64,000 bases of DNA from positions 248,001 through 312,000 of the forward strand of contig CANMBD010000001.1 in NCBI GenBank assembly GCA_947495985.1. The letters run 5' to 3'. Below, piece by piece: positions 1 through 8,596 of this stretch (its first letter is position 1; each line of letters begins with the position of its first letter). Position numbers and translations under genes: made by a program. The notes under the pieces were generated by a model. That model did no database searches, was not told the origin of the DNA, and saw only the letters and a program-made list of their open reading frames with translations. The DNA comes from an uncultured Sphingomonadaceae bacterium. Lineage in GTDB: Bacteria > Pseudomonadota > Alphaproteobacteria > Sphingomonadales > Sphingomonadaceae.

Positions 1-781
1 GTTGCAGGATATGCGGTGATCCAAAGGCGCCAGCAGAAAGGACAACTGCACCCTTGGCCGTCAGGGTTTCGCGTCCGAAACCGCGTTTGATCTGAACCCC
101 GGTGACGCGACCGTTCTCGACAACCAGCTTTTCGACCAGCGATTTGGTTTTGATATCGAGATTCTGTCTGTCACGGCCCGGCTCGACATAGGCGCGTGCG
201 GCGGACCAGCGTTCGCCGCCTTTCTGAGTCACCTGATAGATGCCCATGCCTTCCTGCTGGGCTCCGTTAAAGTCGTCTAGAACGGGAATCTGCAAATTGC
301 GTGCGGCCTCCACAAAGGCAACGCTGCCGGGGTTCAACCATTTCTGGTCCGACACAGAGAGTGGACCGTCGCCGCCGTGAAAATCATCGCCGCCACGTTC
401 GTTGCCTTCAGATTTCTTGAAATAGGGCAGAACATCATCATAGCTCCACCCGTCACAGCCCATCGCAGCCCAATTGTCATAGTCCCATTTATTGCCGCGA
501 ATATAAACCATTGCATTGATTGCGCTGGACCCGCCAAGACCACGCCCACGTGGCTGATAGCCGATGCGCCCATTGAGCCCTTTTTGCGGCACTGTATCAA
601 ACCGCCAGTTCGAGTTTTTCAGCAAGAACGGCATCATTCCCGGCGTTTTGACGAGGAAATTATTGTTGTTGCCGCCGGCTTCGATCAAGCAAACCGAACG
701 TTTGCCATCTTCGCTCAGCCGCCCGGCAGCCGCGCTCCCGGCCGATCCGCCGCCAATGACGATGATGTCATATTCTGCCAT
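1..781 (-). CDS. GMC-family FAD oxidoreductase (choline/alcohol dehydrogenase-like), C-terminus cut off by window edge
   Basis: The frame reads leftwards from an ATG at 779-781 and is still open at base 1, so only about the first 260 residues are here. The protein opens with the FAD-binding dinucleotide motif YDIIVIGGGSAGSAAAGRL, followed about 25 residues later by CLIEAGG. A GMC signature region (PRGRGLGGSSAINAMVYIRG) lies near residue 85. Family members oxidise alcohols, choline or polyethylene glycol with a flavin cofactor; the substrate cannot be told from this part. There is no export signal. A sterol-desaturase-type hydroxylase gene lies upstream in the same direction with a small palindromic repeat between them, so co-transcription is possible but unproven. 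Confidence 0.9.
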   Translation of the reverse strand, partial: MAEYDIIVIGGGSAGSAAAGRLSEDGKRSVCLIEAGGNNNNFLVKTPGMMPFLLKNSNWRFDTVPQKGLNGRIGYQPRGRGLGGSSAINAMVYIRGNKWDYDNWAAMGCDGWSYDDVLPYFKKSEGNERGGDDFHGGDGPLSVSDQKWLNPGSVAFVEAARNLQIPVLDDFNGAQQEGMGIYQVTQKGGERWSAARAYVEPGRDRQNLDIKTKSLVEKLVVENGRVTGVQIKRGFGRETLTAKGAVVLSAGAFGSPHILQ

Positions 782-803
782 GTTGTTCTCTCCATTTTAT
801 ATT

Positions 804-851
804 GTCATGCTGAACTTGTTTCAGCATCTCCCTGTTCTATTGCAGGGTGAC
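804..851. repeat. Small cloverleaf-like palindromic repeat
   Basis: The ends are inverted (GTCA at 804-807, TGAC at 848-851) and enclose two hairpins: TGCTGAA/TTCAGCA around a short loop and CCCTG/CAGGG around an 8-base loop. This resembles short dispersed palindromic elements seen in many sphingomonad genomes (recalled family knowledge; copy number cannot be checked here). The repeat overlaps the 3' end of the hydroxylase gene, which reads through it and stops at 805-807. Confidence 0.5.
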
Positions 852-1746
852 TTATTGTTTGTTCGTTTTGCGCCGCCAGCCAACGTGCTCTGATAGTTTC
901 GCTGCTGTCGCGGCTGCCATCATGGCTCCAGCCAGGCGGCTTGATCAGATAGAATAGCTTGTAGCGCCACGGGGCTGTCCACAAATCTTTAGCTATGCCG
1001 ACCCATTCGTGAAATACGGCCCACAAGATATTATAGCTTTTGAGATTTTTGATGATGCCATATTGGATTTGCTCATCACTACGCTCTTCTTCAAAAGTGC
1101 CGAACATCTTGTCCCAGATGATGAAAATACCGGCATAGTTTTTGTCGAGATAGCGCGGATTGGTTGCATGGTGGACCCGGTGATGGGAGGGGGTGTTCAT
1201 CACCGCCTCAAACCAGCGCGGCATCCGGTCAATCGCTTCGGTATGGATCCAATATTGATAGAGCAGGTTAACCCCGCCAACAAAGGCGATCATTGCGGGG
1301 TGGAAGCCGATCAGGAACATTGGCAGCGAGAATATCCAGGTCAGCGCAAAGGTGCTAGTCCACGGCTGACGTAATGCGGTCGAGAGATTATAATGCTCGC
1401 TGCTGTGGTGATTGACATGAGCCGCCCAGACCCAGCGGATGCGATGTGCGCCGCGGTGGAAGACATAGTAGAAGAAATCATCGACGAATATCGCGAGGAC
1501 CCAAGCCCACCAGGTGAATGGGACATCGAACAATCGAAACTGATAGACCCAATATATCGCCGCCACGGCCAGCCCGCCGGTTAATATGCCAGCGACAACG
1601 CTGCCTGTTCCCAGTGTGAGTGACGTCGCCATGTCTTTGACATCATATTTGATGTCATCGCGATAACGGCTCATGAAAAACTCGATCGCCACCGTCACGA
1701 CAAAAAACGGAATCGCATAAAGGGTCGGGTCGGGAAGATTTTCCAT
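805..1746 (-). CDS. Sterol desaturase / fatty acid hydroxylase family membrane protein
   Basis: This 313-residue integral membrane protein should be a di-iron hydroxylase or desaturase of the FA_hydroxylase family. The histidine clusters that bind iron are present: HRGAH at 97-101, HVNHHSSEH at 110-118, and HHRVHH at 188-193. Hydrophobic segments lie near residues 8-25, 45-68, 78-96 and 130-165. The substrate (lipid, sterol-like or carotenoid) is unknown. The last 15 or so residues, from about Ser299 to the stop, are translated from the palindromic repeat at 804-851, so the native C-terminus was probably replaced when that element inserted. The GMC oxidoreductase gene follows in the same direction. 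Confidence 0.85.
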   Translation of the reverse strand: MENLPDPTLYAIPFFVVTVAIEFFMSRYRDDIKYDVKDMATSLTLGTGSVVAGILTGGLAVAAIYWVYQFRLFDVPFTWWAWVLAIFVDDFFYYVFHRGAHRIRWVWAAHVNHHSSEHYNLSTALRQPWTSTFALTWIFSLPMFLIGFHPAMIAFVGGVNLLYQYWIHTEAIDRMPRWFEAVMNTPSHHRVHHATNPRYLDKNYAGIFIIWDKMFGTFEEERSDEQIQYGIIKNLKSYNILWAVFHEWVGIAKDLWTAPWRYKLFYLIKPPGWSHDGSRDSSETIRARWLAAQNEQTISHPAIEQGDAETSSA

Positions 1747-1787
1747 GCCTTCCTATTTACAGTGCTGTCAGCAACTGTCCAGCGAGA

Positions 1788-2339
1788 TTAGTTCGCGCTG
1801 CCGGCCAAGGCATCGACCATCGCACGTATCGGCGTAATGTCATAGCCAGCATTTCCGGCCAGCCGTGCAATTTCATCCGGTGAAACTCCTTGCTTAGCTT
1901 GGGCCAGTGACCATAGCAAAGTCGAACGCGTCCCGGACCGGCAATAGGCTAGTGTCTTGCCTTCGGCTCCATCAAGAGCGGCGATCATTGCATCGACTTG
2001 CGGTCCGGAAAATCCGCTGTGCGTGATTGGGATGGCGACATAGTCGATTCCAGCTGCCTTTGCGGCGGCTTCGATATCGGCGCTCTGGGGCGCCGTCGGT
2101 TCTTCACCATCGGGGCGATTGTTAACGATCAAGCCCACGCCTTCGGCTTTGGCGGCTGCAATATCTTCCAAGCTGATTTGCGGTGAGACACTAACTTTAT
2201 CGTTTATTTTCCGAAACATGTTTTCAACCTTTTCTACAGGAACAGAGGAGTTTTCTTCCGCGAAGCTGGTGGAATATCCCAGCACCGCGCCGCCGAGCAG
2301 CAAACCGCCGGTTGCCAATGATGCGATAACCTTTTTCAC
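1788..2339 (-). CDS. Exported DUF442 / TIGR01244-family phosphatase-like (Blh-type) protein
   Basis: This 183-residue protein has an N-terminal signal sequence (basic MKK, hydrophobic stretch to about residue 22, then SFA). The mature part matches the small DUF442/TIGR01244 family, which has a cysteine-phosphatase/rhodanese-like fold. The P-loop CRSGTRS, near residue 134, carries the candidate catalytic Cys and Arg. The family is named after Blh and is sometimes linked with sulfide or biofilm regulation, but no reaction can be assigned. Its start codon overlaps the recQ stop by four bases (ATGA), so it is probably translated from the recQ transcript; a functional link with RecQ is not implied. 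Confidence 0.78.
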   Translation of the reverse strand: MKKVIASLATGGLLLGGAVLGYSTSFAEENSSVPVEKVENMFRKINDKVSVSPQISLEDIAAAKAEGVGLIVNNRPDGEEPTAPQSADIEAAAKAAGIDYVAIPITHSGFSGPQVDAMIAALDGAEGKTLAYCRSGTRSTLLWSLAQAKQGVSPDEIARLAGNAGYDITPIRAMVDALAGSAN

Positions 2340-4123
2340 ACGCTTTCCTCTTGTGCTTCAGATACCTCTCTTATCACATTCAGAAAGTCTTCCCCATATT
2401 TTTCAAGCTTCGCCGCACCGATGCCGGGCAGCTCGCCCAACGCTGACAAGCTGCGTGGTTTGAAGCCGGTCATGTCACGCAGCACGCTGTCATGGAAAAT
2501 AACATAAGGTGGAACGCCTTGATCCTTGGCCAATTCCATGCGTTTGGCGCGGAGGGCATCGAACAACCGATCGCCCACCGGGTTGGGAGAAGAACCGCTG
2601 CGCCGTTTCTTGCGTTCACGCTTGGGTGGCTCGACAATCGCAACCTCAGTTTCGCCTTTCAATATCGCCCGGGCTTCCGGTCCGAACATCAACCCGCCAT
2701 GCTCAGTGTTTCGCAGCGCATCGCGCAGCAACAGGGATCGTGAAACCGGCTTGATCAGCGGTGCTTCCTCGGTATCAACAATGTCGAAAACCGAAAGCTG
2801 GTCATGGCCGCGGGACAGCACTTTGTCCTCCGGCTTACCGGTCAGAACGGCCTCGAGATGGCCAACGCCGAAGCTCTGGCCTGTACGATAGACCGCGGAG
2901 AGAAATTTCCGTGCCAGTTCGGTAACATTGCGCGTGATAGGCGCGTTCAGGCAATTGTCGCAATTGCCGCAGTTTTGCGGTGGATCTTCACCAAAATGTT
3001 TCAAAAGGATGGCGCGGCGACATCCCGCCGCTTCAACTAGGCCGCCGAGCGCGGCAAGCCTCGTGCGTTCGCTGTTCAGGCGCCGTTCGTCTACTTCCGT
3101 CAGTCTTTGCCGCGCCTTGGCGAAGTCTTCTGCTCCCCAGAACATATGCGCTTCGGCAGGATCGCCGTCGCGGCCCGCGCGGCCGGTTTCCTGATAATAG
3201 GCTTCGATAGATTTGGGCAGACCAGCATGGGCGACAAAGCGCACATCGGGCTTGTCGATACCCATGCCGAAGGCAATGGTCGCGACCATCACCATATCTT
3301 CCGAAGCGACAAAATCGGCTTGATTGCGCTGTCGCACTTCCGGCGGTAATCCCGCATGATAGGCTCGGGCGCTGCGGCCTGTTCTGGCAATTTGATCTGC
3401 CATTTTTTCGGTCGCATTTCGGGTTGGAGCATAGATGATGCCGGGACCGGGCAAGCGTTCTACCAGATCGGCCACTTGCCGGGTCAAACCTTTGCGAGGC
3501 GAAATGCTATAGCGGATATTGGGCCGATCAAAACCGGCAACGATCAGGCCATCCTGCTCGATACCAAGCTGCACCAAAATGTCATCGCGGGTATGCTTGT
3601 CTGCGGTGGCGGTGAGCGCGAGGCGCGGAACATCGGCGAAATGATCCAGTAAAGGCCGTAGCAACCGGTAATCGGGGCGAAAGTCGTGCCCCCATTCCGA
3701 GACACAATGCGCTTCATCAATCGCAAAAAGCGAAATCTTTGTCTGTTCGAGCAGGTTCCTGAAATGCTCGCCCGATGCCCGTTCCGGCGCGGCGTAGAGC
3801 AGGTCCAGTTCGCCTGCCTTTAACCGTGCAATAGTCTCCGCGCGATTGTCATCGGCTGAGGTGAGTGTAGCCGCACGGATGCCGACCGCTTCGGCGCTGC
3901 GCAATTGGTCGTGCATCAAGGCGATTAGCGGCGAGATGACCACAACTGTGCCTTCATTGGCAATGGCTGGTAGTTGATAGCATAGCGACTTGCCCGCACC
4001 GGTTGGCATGACCGCAAGTGTATTCTGGCGTTCCATCACCCGCGCGAGAACCTGATCCTGGACGCCGCGAAACGCGGTAAATCCAAAGGTCGATTTCAGG
4101 AGCGGCAGCAGGTTCTCGATCAT
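2336..4123 (-). CDS. recQ: ATP-dependent DNA helicase RecQ
   Basis: RecQ unwinds DNA 3' to 5' in recombinational repair and restart of stalled forks. The 595 residues show the expected order: helicase core with Walker A TGAGKS at 41-46, DEAH box at 136-139 followed by the RecQ-specific aromatic loop (CVSEWGHDFRPDYR), helicase C domain with the QETGRAGRDG motif, the zinc-binding cysteines (CRRA...CGNCDNC), winged helix, and an HRDC domain over about the last 80 residues. Length is normal for bacterial RecQ. The DUF442 gene overlaps its 3' end by four bases. The MFS gene upstream is separated by about 90 bases and reads the same way. Confidence 0.96.
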   Translation of the reverse strand: MIENLLPLLKSTFGFTAFRGVQDQVLARVMERQNTLAVMPTGAGKSLCYQLPAIANEGTVVVISPLIALMHDQLRSAEAVGIRAATLTSADDNRAETIARLKAGELDLLYAAPERASGEHFRNLLEQTKISLFAIDEAHCVSEWGHDFRPDYRLLRPLLDHFADVPRLALTATADKHTRDDILVQLGIEQDGLIVAGFDRPNIRYSISPRKGLTRQVADLVERLPGPGIIYAPTRNATEKMADQIARTGRSARAYHAGLPPEVRQRNQADFVASEDMVMVATIAFGMGIDKPDVRFVAHAGLPKSIEAYYQETGRAGRDGDPAEAHMFWGAEDFAKARQRLTEVDERRLNSERTRLAALGGLVEAAGCRRAILLKHFGEDPPQNCGNCDNCLNAPITRNVTELARKFLSAVYRTGQSFGVGHLEAVLTGKPEDKVLSRGHDQLSVFDIVDTEEAPLIKPVSRSLLLRDALRNTEHGGLMFGPEARAILKGETEVAIVEPPKRERKKRRSGSSPNPVGDRLFDALRAKRMELAKDQGVPPYVIFHDSVLRDMTGFKPRSLSALGELPGIGAAKLEKYGEDFLNVIREVSEAQEESV

Positions 4124-4212
4124 CCGGCTTTCCTACCCAGCGTATTGGCGAAGTGAAACCGTTAAAGTGGAAATGACCGATTTTTTTGGAGTGGTATTGG
4201 GTGCCGAGAGGA

Positions 4213-5514
4213 TCAGTCGGGCATGGAACGTGTCGCGCGCCAAAAATGAAAGCCGGCCCAGATATTGAAAAGCGCCAGAATCGCAAGAGCACGCTGCAGA
4301 GCTGCGGCCTCACCGAGTTCGCTGGCAAACATGTCTGACAGGATACCGACAAATACCGGCCCGACGCCTAGACCGATAATACCCGCGATGAGCAGATAGA
4401 TCGCCACCGCCATGGCGCGGGTTTCGTCGCTGGCTAGTTTCTGGAGCGCGGCAAAATTGGGACCATAGTAAAAGGTCGCGGCAAAGGTCGGGATAGCCAG
4501 CAACATCACTGCGATATTGGCACTTGGTGCATATATGGCCCAAATCATCCCCGGAGCTGAAACCACCATGACCAAAGCAGCCACAAGCAACGGCAGCGTT
4601 GGGCGCAGCTTGCCAAAATAGTCGCCAGCACGGCCGCCGAGCCACGCCCCGAACCCGCCTGACAGACCAACCATGACGCCGAGTTTCCAGCCCAGTTCCC
4701 CATAGCCGATTTCATGCACCCGAACGAACAGGCCGCCATAAAAACTGGCGAGCCCATAAGAGACAAACTGCACCAGCACGCCAGCTGCAACCAGATGCCA
4801 GTAAGCGGGCTTGGAAGACAGTTCGATCAACGCGTCTTTCAAACTGGTTTTGCTTGGGTCAGGTTTGAAAGCAGCGGCCAATGACACGCTGCCGCGCGGA
4901 TCGGGAACCGTGAACCAGATTACTACCGCAATGATGATCCCTGGTAACCCGGCCATCAAAAAAGCTACGCGCCAGCTGAAATTTTCGGCAATCCAGCCGC
5001 CGCCAGCATAAGCGATAAATGCACCAATCGGTACTGACATGCCCAATATCCCCAGAGCACCCGCGCGGCGCTCAGGCGGGAACAGATCGGCAATCAACGA
5101 ATGGGAGGCCGGTGCAGAACCCGCCTCACCGATGCCAACTCCGACGCGGGCCAAGAAAAGCTGGATAAAATTGGCGGAAAGACCACAAGCTACGGTCATG
5201 GCGGACCAGATAGCGATGGCAATGGCAATGATCCGACTGCGATTCCACTTGTCGGCCAGAGCAGCCACCGGGATGGCGAGAGTGGTATAAAAAATCGCAA
5301 ATGAGAGTCCGGTCATCAGCCCGATTTGCGTATCGCTTAGACCTAGATCCCGCTTTACTGGTTCAGCCAAAATGGAAATGATCTGGCGATCAAGGAAGTT
5401 GAGCATCGTGACGATGAACAATACGCCAAGTACATAGTTGGGATAGCGACTAGACATCGCTGTTCCGGTTCCCGCGGTGGTTTCAAATCCTGCCATTACA
5501 CATCTGTTTGACAT
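4213..5514 (-). CDS. MFS transporter, spinster-like family
   Basis: This 433-residue protein has about twelve hydrophobic segments and the MFS loop-2/3 basic motif (ALADKWNRSR) after the second helix. The N-terminal helix with FLDRQIISIL and the EPVKRDLGLSDTQIGLMTGL loop is typical of spinster-type carriers common in sphingomonads, often next to catabolic genes. The substrate is not predictable. The start is uncertain: ATG codons at 5514, 5496 and 5457 are all in frame, and the last (MSSRYPNY) lies just before the first helix behind a GGAAC sequence. The upstream TIR gene ends 27 bases away in the same direction. Confidence 0.85.
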   Translation of the reverse strand: MSNRCVMAGFETTAGTGTAMSSRYPNYVLGVLFIVTMLNFLDRQIISILAEPVKRDLGLSDTQIGLMTGLSFAIFYTTLAIPVAALADKWNRSRIIAIAIAIWSAMTVACGLSANFIQLFLARVGVGIGEAGSAPASHSLIADLFPPERRAGALGILGMSVPIGAFIAYAGGGWIAENFSWRVAFLMAGLPGIIIAVVIWFTVPDPRGSVSLAAAFKPDPSKTSLKDALIELSSKPAYWHLVAAGVLVQFVSYGLASFYGGLFVRVHEIGYGELGWKLGVMVGLSGGFGAWLGGRAGDYFGKLRPTLPLLVAALVMVVSAPGMIWAIYAPSANIAVMLLAIPTFAATFYYGPNFAALQKLASDETRAMAVAIYLLIAGIIGLGVGPVFVGILSDMFASELGEAAALQRALAILALFNIWAGFHFWRATRSMPD

Positions 5515-5541
5515 GCAATGGCCTTCGGAGACACCCTTTGT

Positions 5542-6711
5542 TTAATTAGGACTTCGTTCGACAGGGCGCGCCATATTTTCCTCGAAAGCGCGCTCACCAT
5601 CATTGTTGAAAGCATCGCTAAACTGGCTTCTGAATTCCGGTCTGGGTGGGTCCCGGGGTACGTCCAGATTACCAGCAGCAATGGCCCGCAAAATTGCGAT
5701 CCGTTCCCGAACAATCGTGGCAACACAAGCGGTGTCGGGACAGGTATCTCGTGTTTCGGTGCGCCATGCGCGCTGTTGTCTTTGAAGCCTGGGAGCGTTC
5801 GGACCAGCAGCGGACATTGCGTTCTTGTAAACGGACGACAAGGTCCGGTCGAGCTTGGCAAGTTCCGGGGTGTTACAGATTAGAAATTCAATCCGCTGCG
5901 ACGCTTTGGTGCAATCAAAACTGGGCCCGTCGGGTGGCAGCGGTTTTGGAGCAACCGGTTTTGCTACTGGTTCAGGGTCCGGTTCTTCGGCCTTATCATC
6001 GTCCACCGGTTCGGCGGGATTTTCGACAGGATCAACCGGTGGCAAAGGCTCGTCCGTACTCATAGTGGTCCAGATCAGGAAGCCAGCGACTACAGCCACG
6101 AAAAGCCCGGCGATACCGACAATCGGCAGCCAATTGGTTTGAGGCTTTTCAGGTTCCCAATCATCATAGTCTTCATAAATCGGCTCGGGCTCAGGTTCGG
6201 GTTCGGGCTCCGGCTCCAGTTCCAGCTCTGGAGCTTCGGCTTCGCCCGCCTCGTCATTGCCGCTATGTTCGATCAGATCATCGACGGTCATGGTTTTCTG
6301 GACCGTACCAGCAAGTTGATGCGCCTTGGCAGCAACCCGTTCAATTGTGCTTTCGCGCTGTTCCAGCCAGTCGATCCACTGCGAACTGGCAAGATGATAA
6401 GCCAGTTCATCCGGGGCGAGTTCTTCGAGCCGTACGGGAATAATGGCCTTTCGTGACGAGTCCGCCAGGATCAGCTCGCGCTTCACATGCGGGCTTTTGT
6501 CTGACTTGCTGCAGAAGAGAAGCAGCGTTGCACAGCTTTCATCAATGGCGCGCTTTATCGCCATGTCGAATGCCTCGCTGGGCTCAACATCGCGGGGAGC
6601 CAGCCAACAGGTAACACCATATTTTGCCAGAGATTTTTCGAGCTCCAGCGCAATAGGTAGTTTACTGGAATGATGGCTGATAAACAGCTGTGTCGCTGGT
6701 TCTTGCCCCAT
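5542..6711 (-). CDS. TIR domain - transmembrane - LprI/DUF1311 fusion protein
   Basis: Counting from the ATG at 6711 (389 residues), an N-terminal TIR domain spans about 7-120 (LFISHHS at the first strand, WLAPRDVEPSEAF, and Glu79 in SPHVKREL as the candidate NADase glutamate). A Glu-Pro-rich linker (about 155-190, with an EP dipeptide run) leads to one membrane helix at about 194-216. A Pro-rich spacer follows, then a Cys-containing LprI/DUF1311 domain at about 265-345 (cysteines 267, 279, 324, 329). Topology should place TIR in the cytosol and LprI in the periplasm. LprI domains are known as lysozyme inhibitors. An ATG 14 codons upstream (6753) is possible, but 6711 sits directly before the TIR fold behind a GGGGA sequence. 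It is divergent from the cyclase gene. Confidence 0.82.
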   Translation of the reverse strand: MGQEPATQLFISHHSSKLPIALELEKSLAKYGVTCWLAPRDVEPSEAFDMAIKRAIDESCATLLLFCSKSDKSPHVKRELILADSSRKAIIPVRLEELAPDELAYHLASSQWIDWLEQRESTIERVAAKAHQLAGTVQKTMTVDDLIEHSGNDEAGEAEAPELELEPEPEPEPEPEPIYEDYDDWEPEKPQTNWLPIVGIAGLFVAVVAGFLIWTTMSTDEPLPPVDPVENPAEPVDDDKAEEPDPEPVAKPVAPKPLPPDGPSFDCTKASQRIEFLICNTPELAKLDRTLSSVYKNAMSAAGPNAPRLQRQQRAWRTETRDTCPDTACVATIVRERIAILRAIAAGNLDVPRDPPRPEFRSQFSDAFNNDGERAFEENMARPVERSPN

Positions 6712-6834
6712 ATTTCCCCGTTCCCCTCCGGCGTAGCCGTCATGCGTTCCCAATCACATAGCGGACGTTATACCCAAGATAGTGACTAAAGCCATAATTT
6801 GCGGCAATTGTAAAACTTAACTAGAAGGGACTTT

Positions 6835-8586
6835 ATGGGGGCAAGTGTAACTGAAACCAAAAAAGCCATCGACAAAGGAAATTTGTTGCTGGCCTACGAT
6901 CTTGCCCGCGTGGCGATCGACAAGGGTGATACATCGGCAGAATTGCGACACTTGCTGGTGCTGACGCTCGCTCGTATGGGCGATGGACAGCAGGCGATGG
7001 AGCTATATGAAGAATATGGCCTGCACAGTTCGGCCAATGCACATCATCGTTCAATTGCCGCGCGAATATTGAAAGATGCGGCGTTGGCCATGCCGGATGG
7101 CGATGATCGTGATGAAGCGCTGTCGTCCGCCTACCGGGCTTATGCAAAGATTTATGAGGATAGTGGTGACGCCTATCCAGGGATCAATGCCGCCAGTCTT
7201 GCCCTGATAAGCGGGCGCAAGAAACAGGCACAGGCCCTGGCGTCCTCAATCATTGCGCTCAGGGAAATATCGAACCCGAAAGACTATTATGATGCCGCGA
7301 CGCTGGCCGAGGCCTTGTTGATCAACGAACGGGTCGATGAGGCCGCCGCTGCACTATATATGGCGAGTCGATTGCCCGATGCCAATAGCGGTGCAAAATC
7401 AAGCACCAATCGCCAACTTGCATTGCTGGCCCGAATATTGGGGCTGGATGCTGATCGGGAAAATGCCGTGCTTGCCCCGATATCCCCGCCCACCGTGGTT
7501 CATTATTGCGGTCACATGTTTCTTGAGGATGCGGCAACCGAGGCGACTTTGCGAAACAGGATTGACGATTTTCTGAACAAGCAGAATGGCGATTTTGCCT
7601 ACGGCTCCTTGGCGGCCGGTGCTGACATATTGGTGGCGGAAGCGATGTTGGCACGCGGTGGGGAACTGCATCTGACGCTGCCATTTCTAAAGGAAGATTT
7701 TATCGAACAGTCTGTCATACCTGCTGGTGAGGGATGGCTTGGGCGGTTTGAACATTGCCTGGAAGCTGCAACGAGTGTGCATTTTGCGACAGAGATGAAC
7801 TATGTCGGTGATCCGGCACAATTTGGGTATGCCAGCAAAGTCGCGATGGGCATGGCGACTTTGCGGGCGGATTATCTCGGCACATCACCACAGCAATTGG
7901 CGTTGTGGGATGGGGTTGCGGTTGATGGACCAGCGGGAACTGGCGCCGATGTCAAGGCATGGGGCAGCTATGGCGGCGCTACGACCGTTATTACGCCAGA
8001 CACTGTTGATCGCAATTTGAGCTGGCCGGAACAACCCGACGTGGATGACCTGACCCGCGGTCTGGCTGCGTTCCTGTTCACCGATTTTCCTGGTTTTTCG
8101 AAACTGGCTGAAGCCGCACTCCCGGCATTCTGGCAAGGTGTAATGGGGCGGATGGGAGCTGTTCTGGACAATTATCCGGATCAGGTTCTGGCGAAAAACA
8201 GTTGGGGCGATGCAGTGTTGGCAATCACCCTGGATGCGCCGGTTGCTGCCGAGATTTCTCTGGCCCTGCAAGAAACTTTGCAGGATTTTGACTACGGTTT
8301 GCTGGGACTTTCCGAGAGCAGTGGCATGCGGATCGGCGTGCACTATGGCCCTGCCTATCAGACCAAGGATCTGATCACTGGTAAAACGACCTTTTATGGT
8401 ACTGAAGTCTCACGCGCAGCGCGGATTGAACCGGTTACTCCGCCGGGTGCAGTGTTTGTGACGGAACCTTTCGCGGCGATCCTGATCCTGGAGGCGTCCG
8501 ATCGGTTCAAATGCCGCTATGTCGGGAATGTCGAGTTTGCCAAGGGCTACGGGACATATCCGATCTATCGCTTGATGCCGGTCTAG
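6835..8586 (+). CDS. TPR/TRAFs-binding-like + SLOG-like + class III nucleotidyl cyclase
   Basis: Three regions can be seen in 583 residues. Residues 1-205 are helical TPR-like repeats resembling the TRAFs-binding domain. Residues 220-395 form a Rossmann-like module (VVHYCGH; GSLAAGADILVAEAMLARGGELHLTLPF) resembling SLOG nucleotide-sensor domains. Residues 408-583 are a class III cyclase domain with metal-binding Asp417 (FTDF) and Asp459 (WGDA), and Lys454 where cyclases read the base. The usual transition-state Asn of VNxAAR is Ser526 (VSRAAR), while Arg530 is kept. It is probably cytosolic. AGAAGGGA precedes the ATG. It is divergent from the TIR-LprI gene with a 123-base shared promoter gap. 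Product (cAMP, cGMP or pyrimidine cyclic nucleotide) is unknown. Confidence 0.8.
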   Translation: MGASVTETKKAIDKGNLLLAYDLARVAIDKGDTSAELRHLLVLTLARMGDGQQAMELYEEYGLHSSANAHHRSIAARILKDAALAMPDGDDRDEALSSAYRAYAKIYEDSGDAYPGINAASLALISGRKKQAQALASSIIALREISNPKDYYDAATLAEALLINERVDEAAAALYMASRLPDANSGAKSSTNRQLALLARILGLDADRENAVLAPISPPTVVHYCGHMFLEDAATEATLRNRIDDFLNKQNGDFAYGSLAAGADILVAEAMLARGGELHLTLPFLKEDFIEQSVIPAGEGWLGRFEHCLEAATSVHFATEMNYVGDPAQFGYASKVAMGMATLRADYLGTSPQQLALWDGVAVDGPAGTGADVKAWGSYGGATTVITPDTVDRNLSWPEQPDVDDLTRGLAAFLFTDFPGFSKLAEAALPAFWQGVMGRMGAVLDNYPDQVLAKNSWGDAVLAITLDAPVAAEISLALQETLQDFDYGLLGLSESSGMRIGVHYGPAYQTKDLITGKTTFYGTEVSRAARIEPVTPPGAVFVTEPFAAILILEASDRFKCRYVGNVEFAKGYGTYPIYRLMPV

Positions 8587-8596
8587 GATTTTTGGC

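Noticed and set aside
5542..8586. Pycsar system (PycC plus PycTIR)
   Set aside because: The TIR protein has no recognisable cyclic-nucleotide-binding domain and carries LprI instead; the cyclase has extra TPR/SLOG-like regions.
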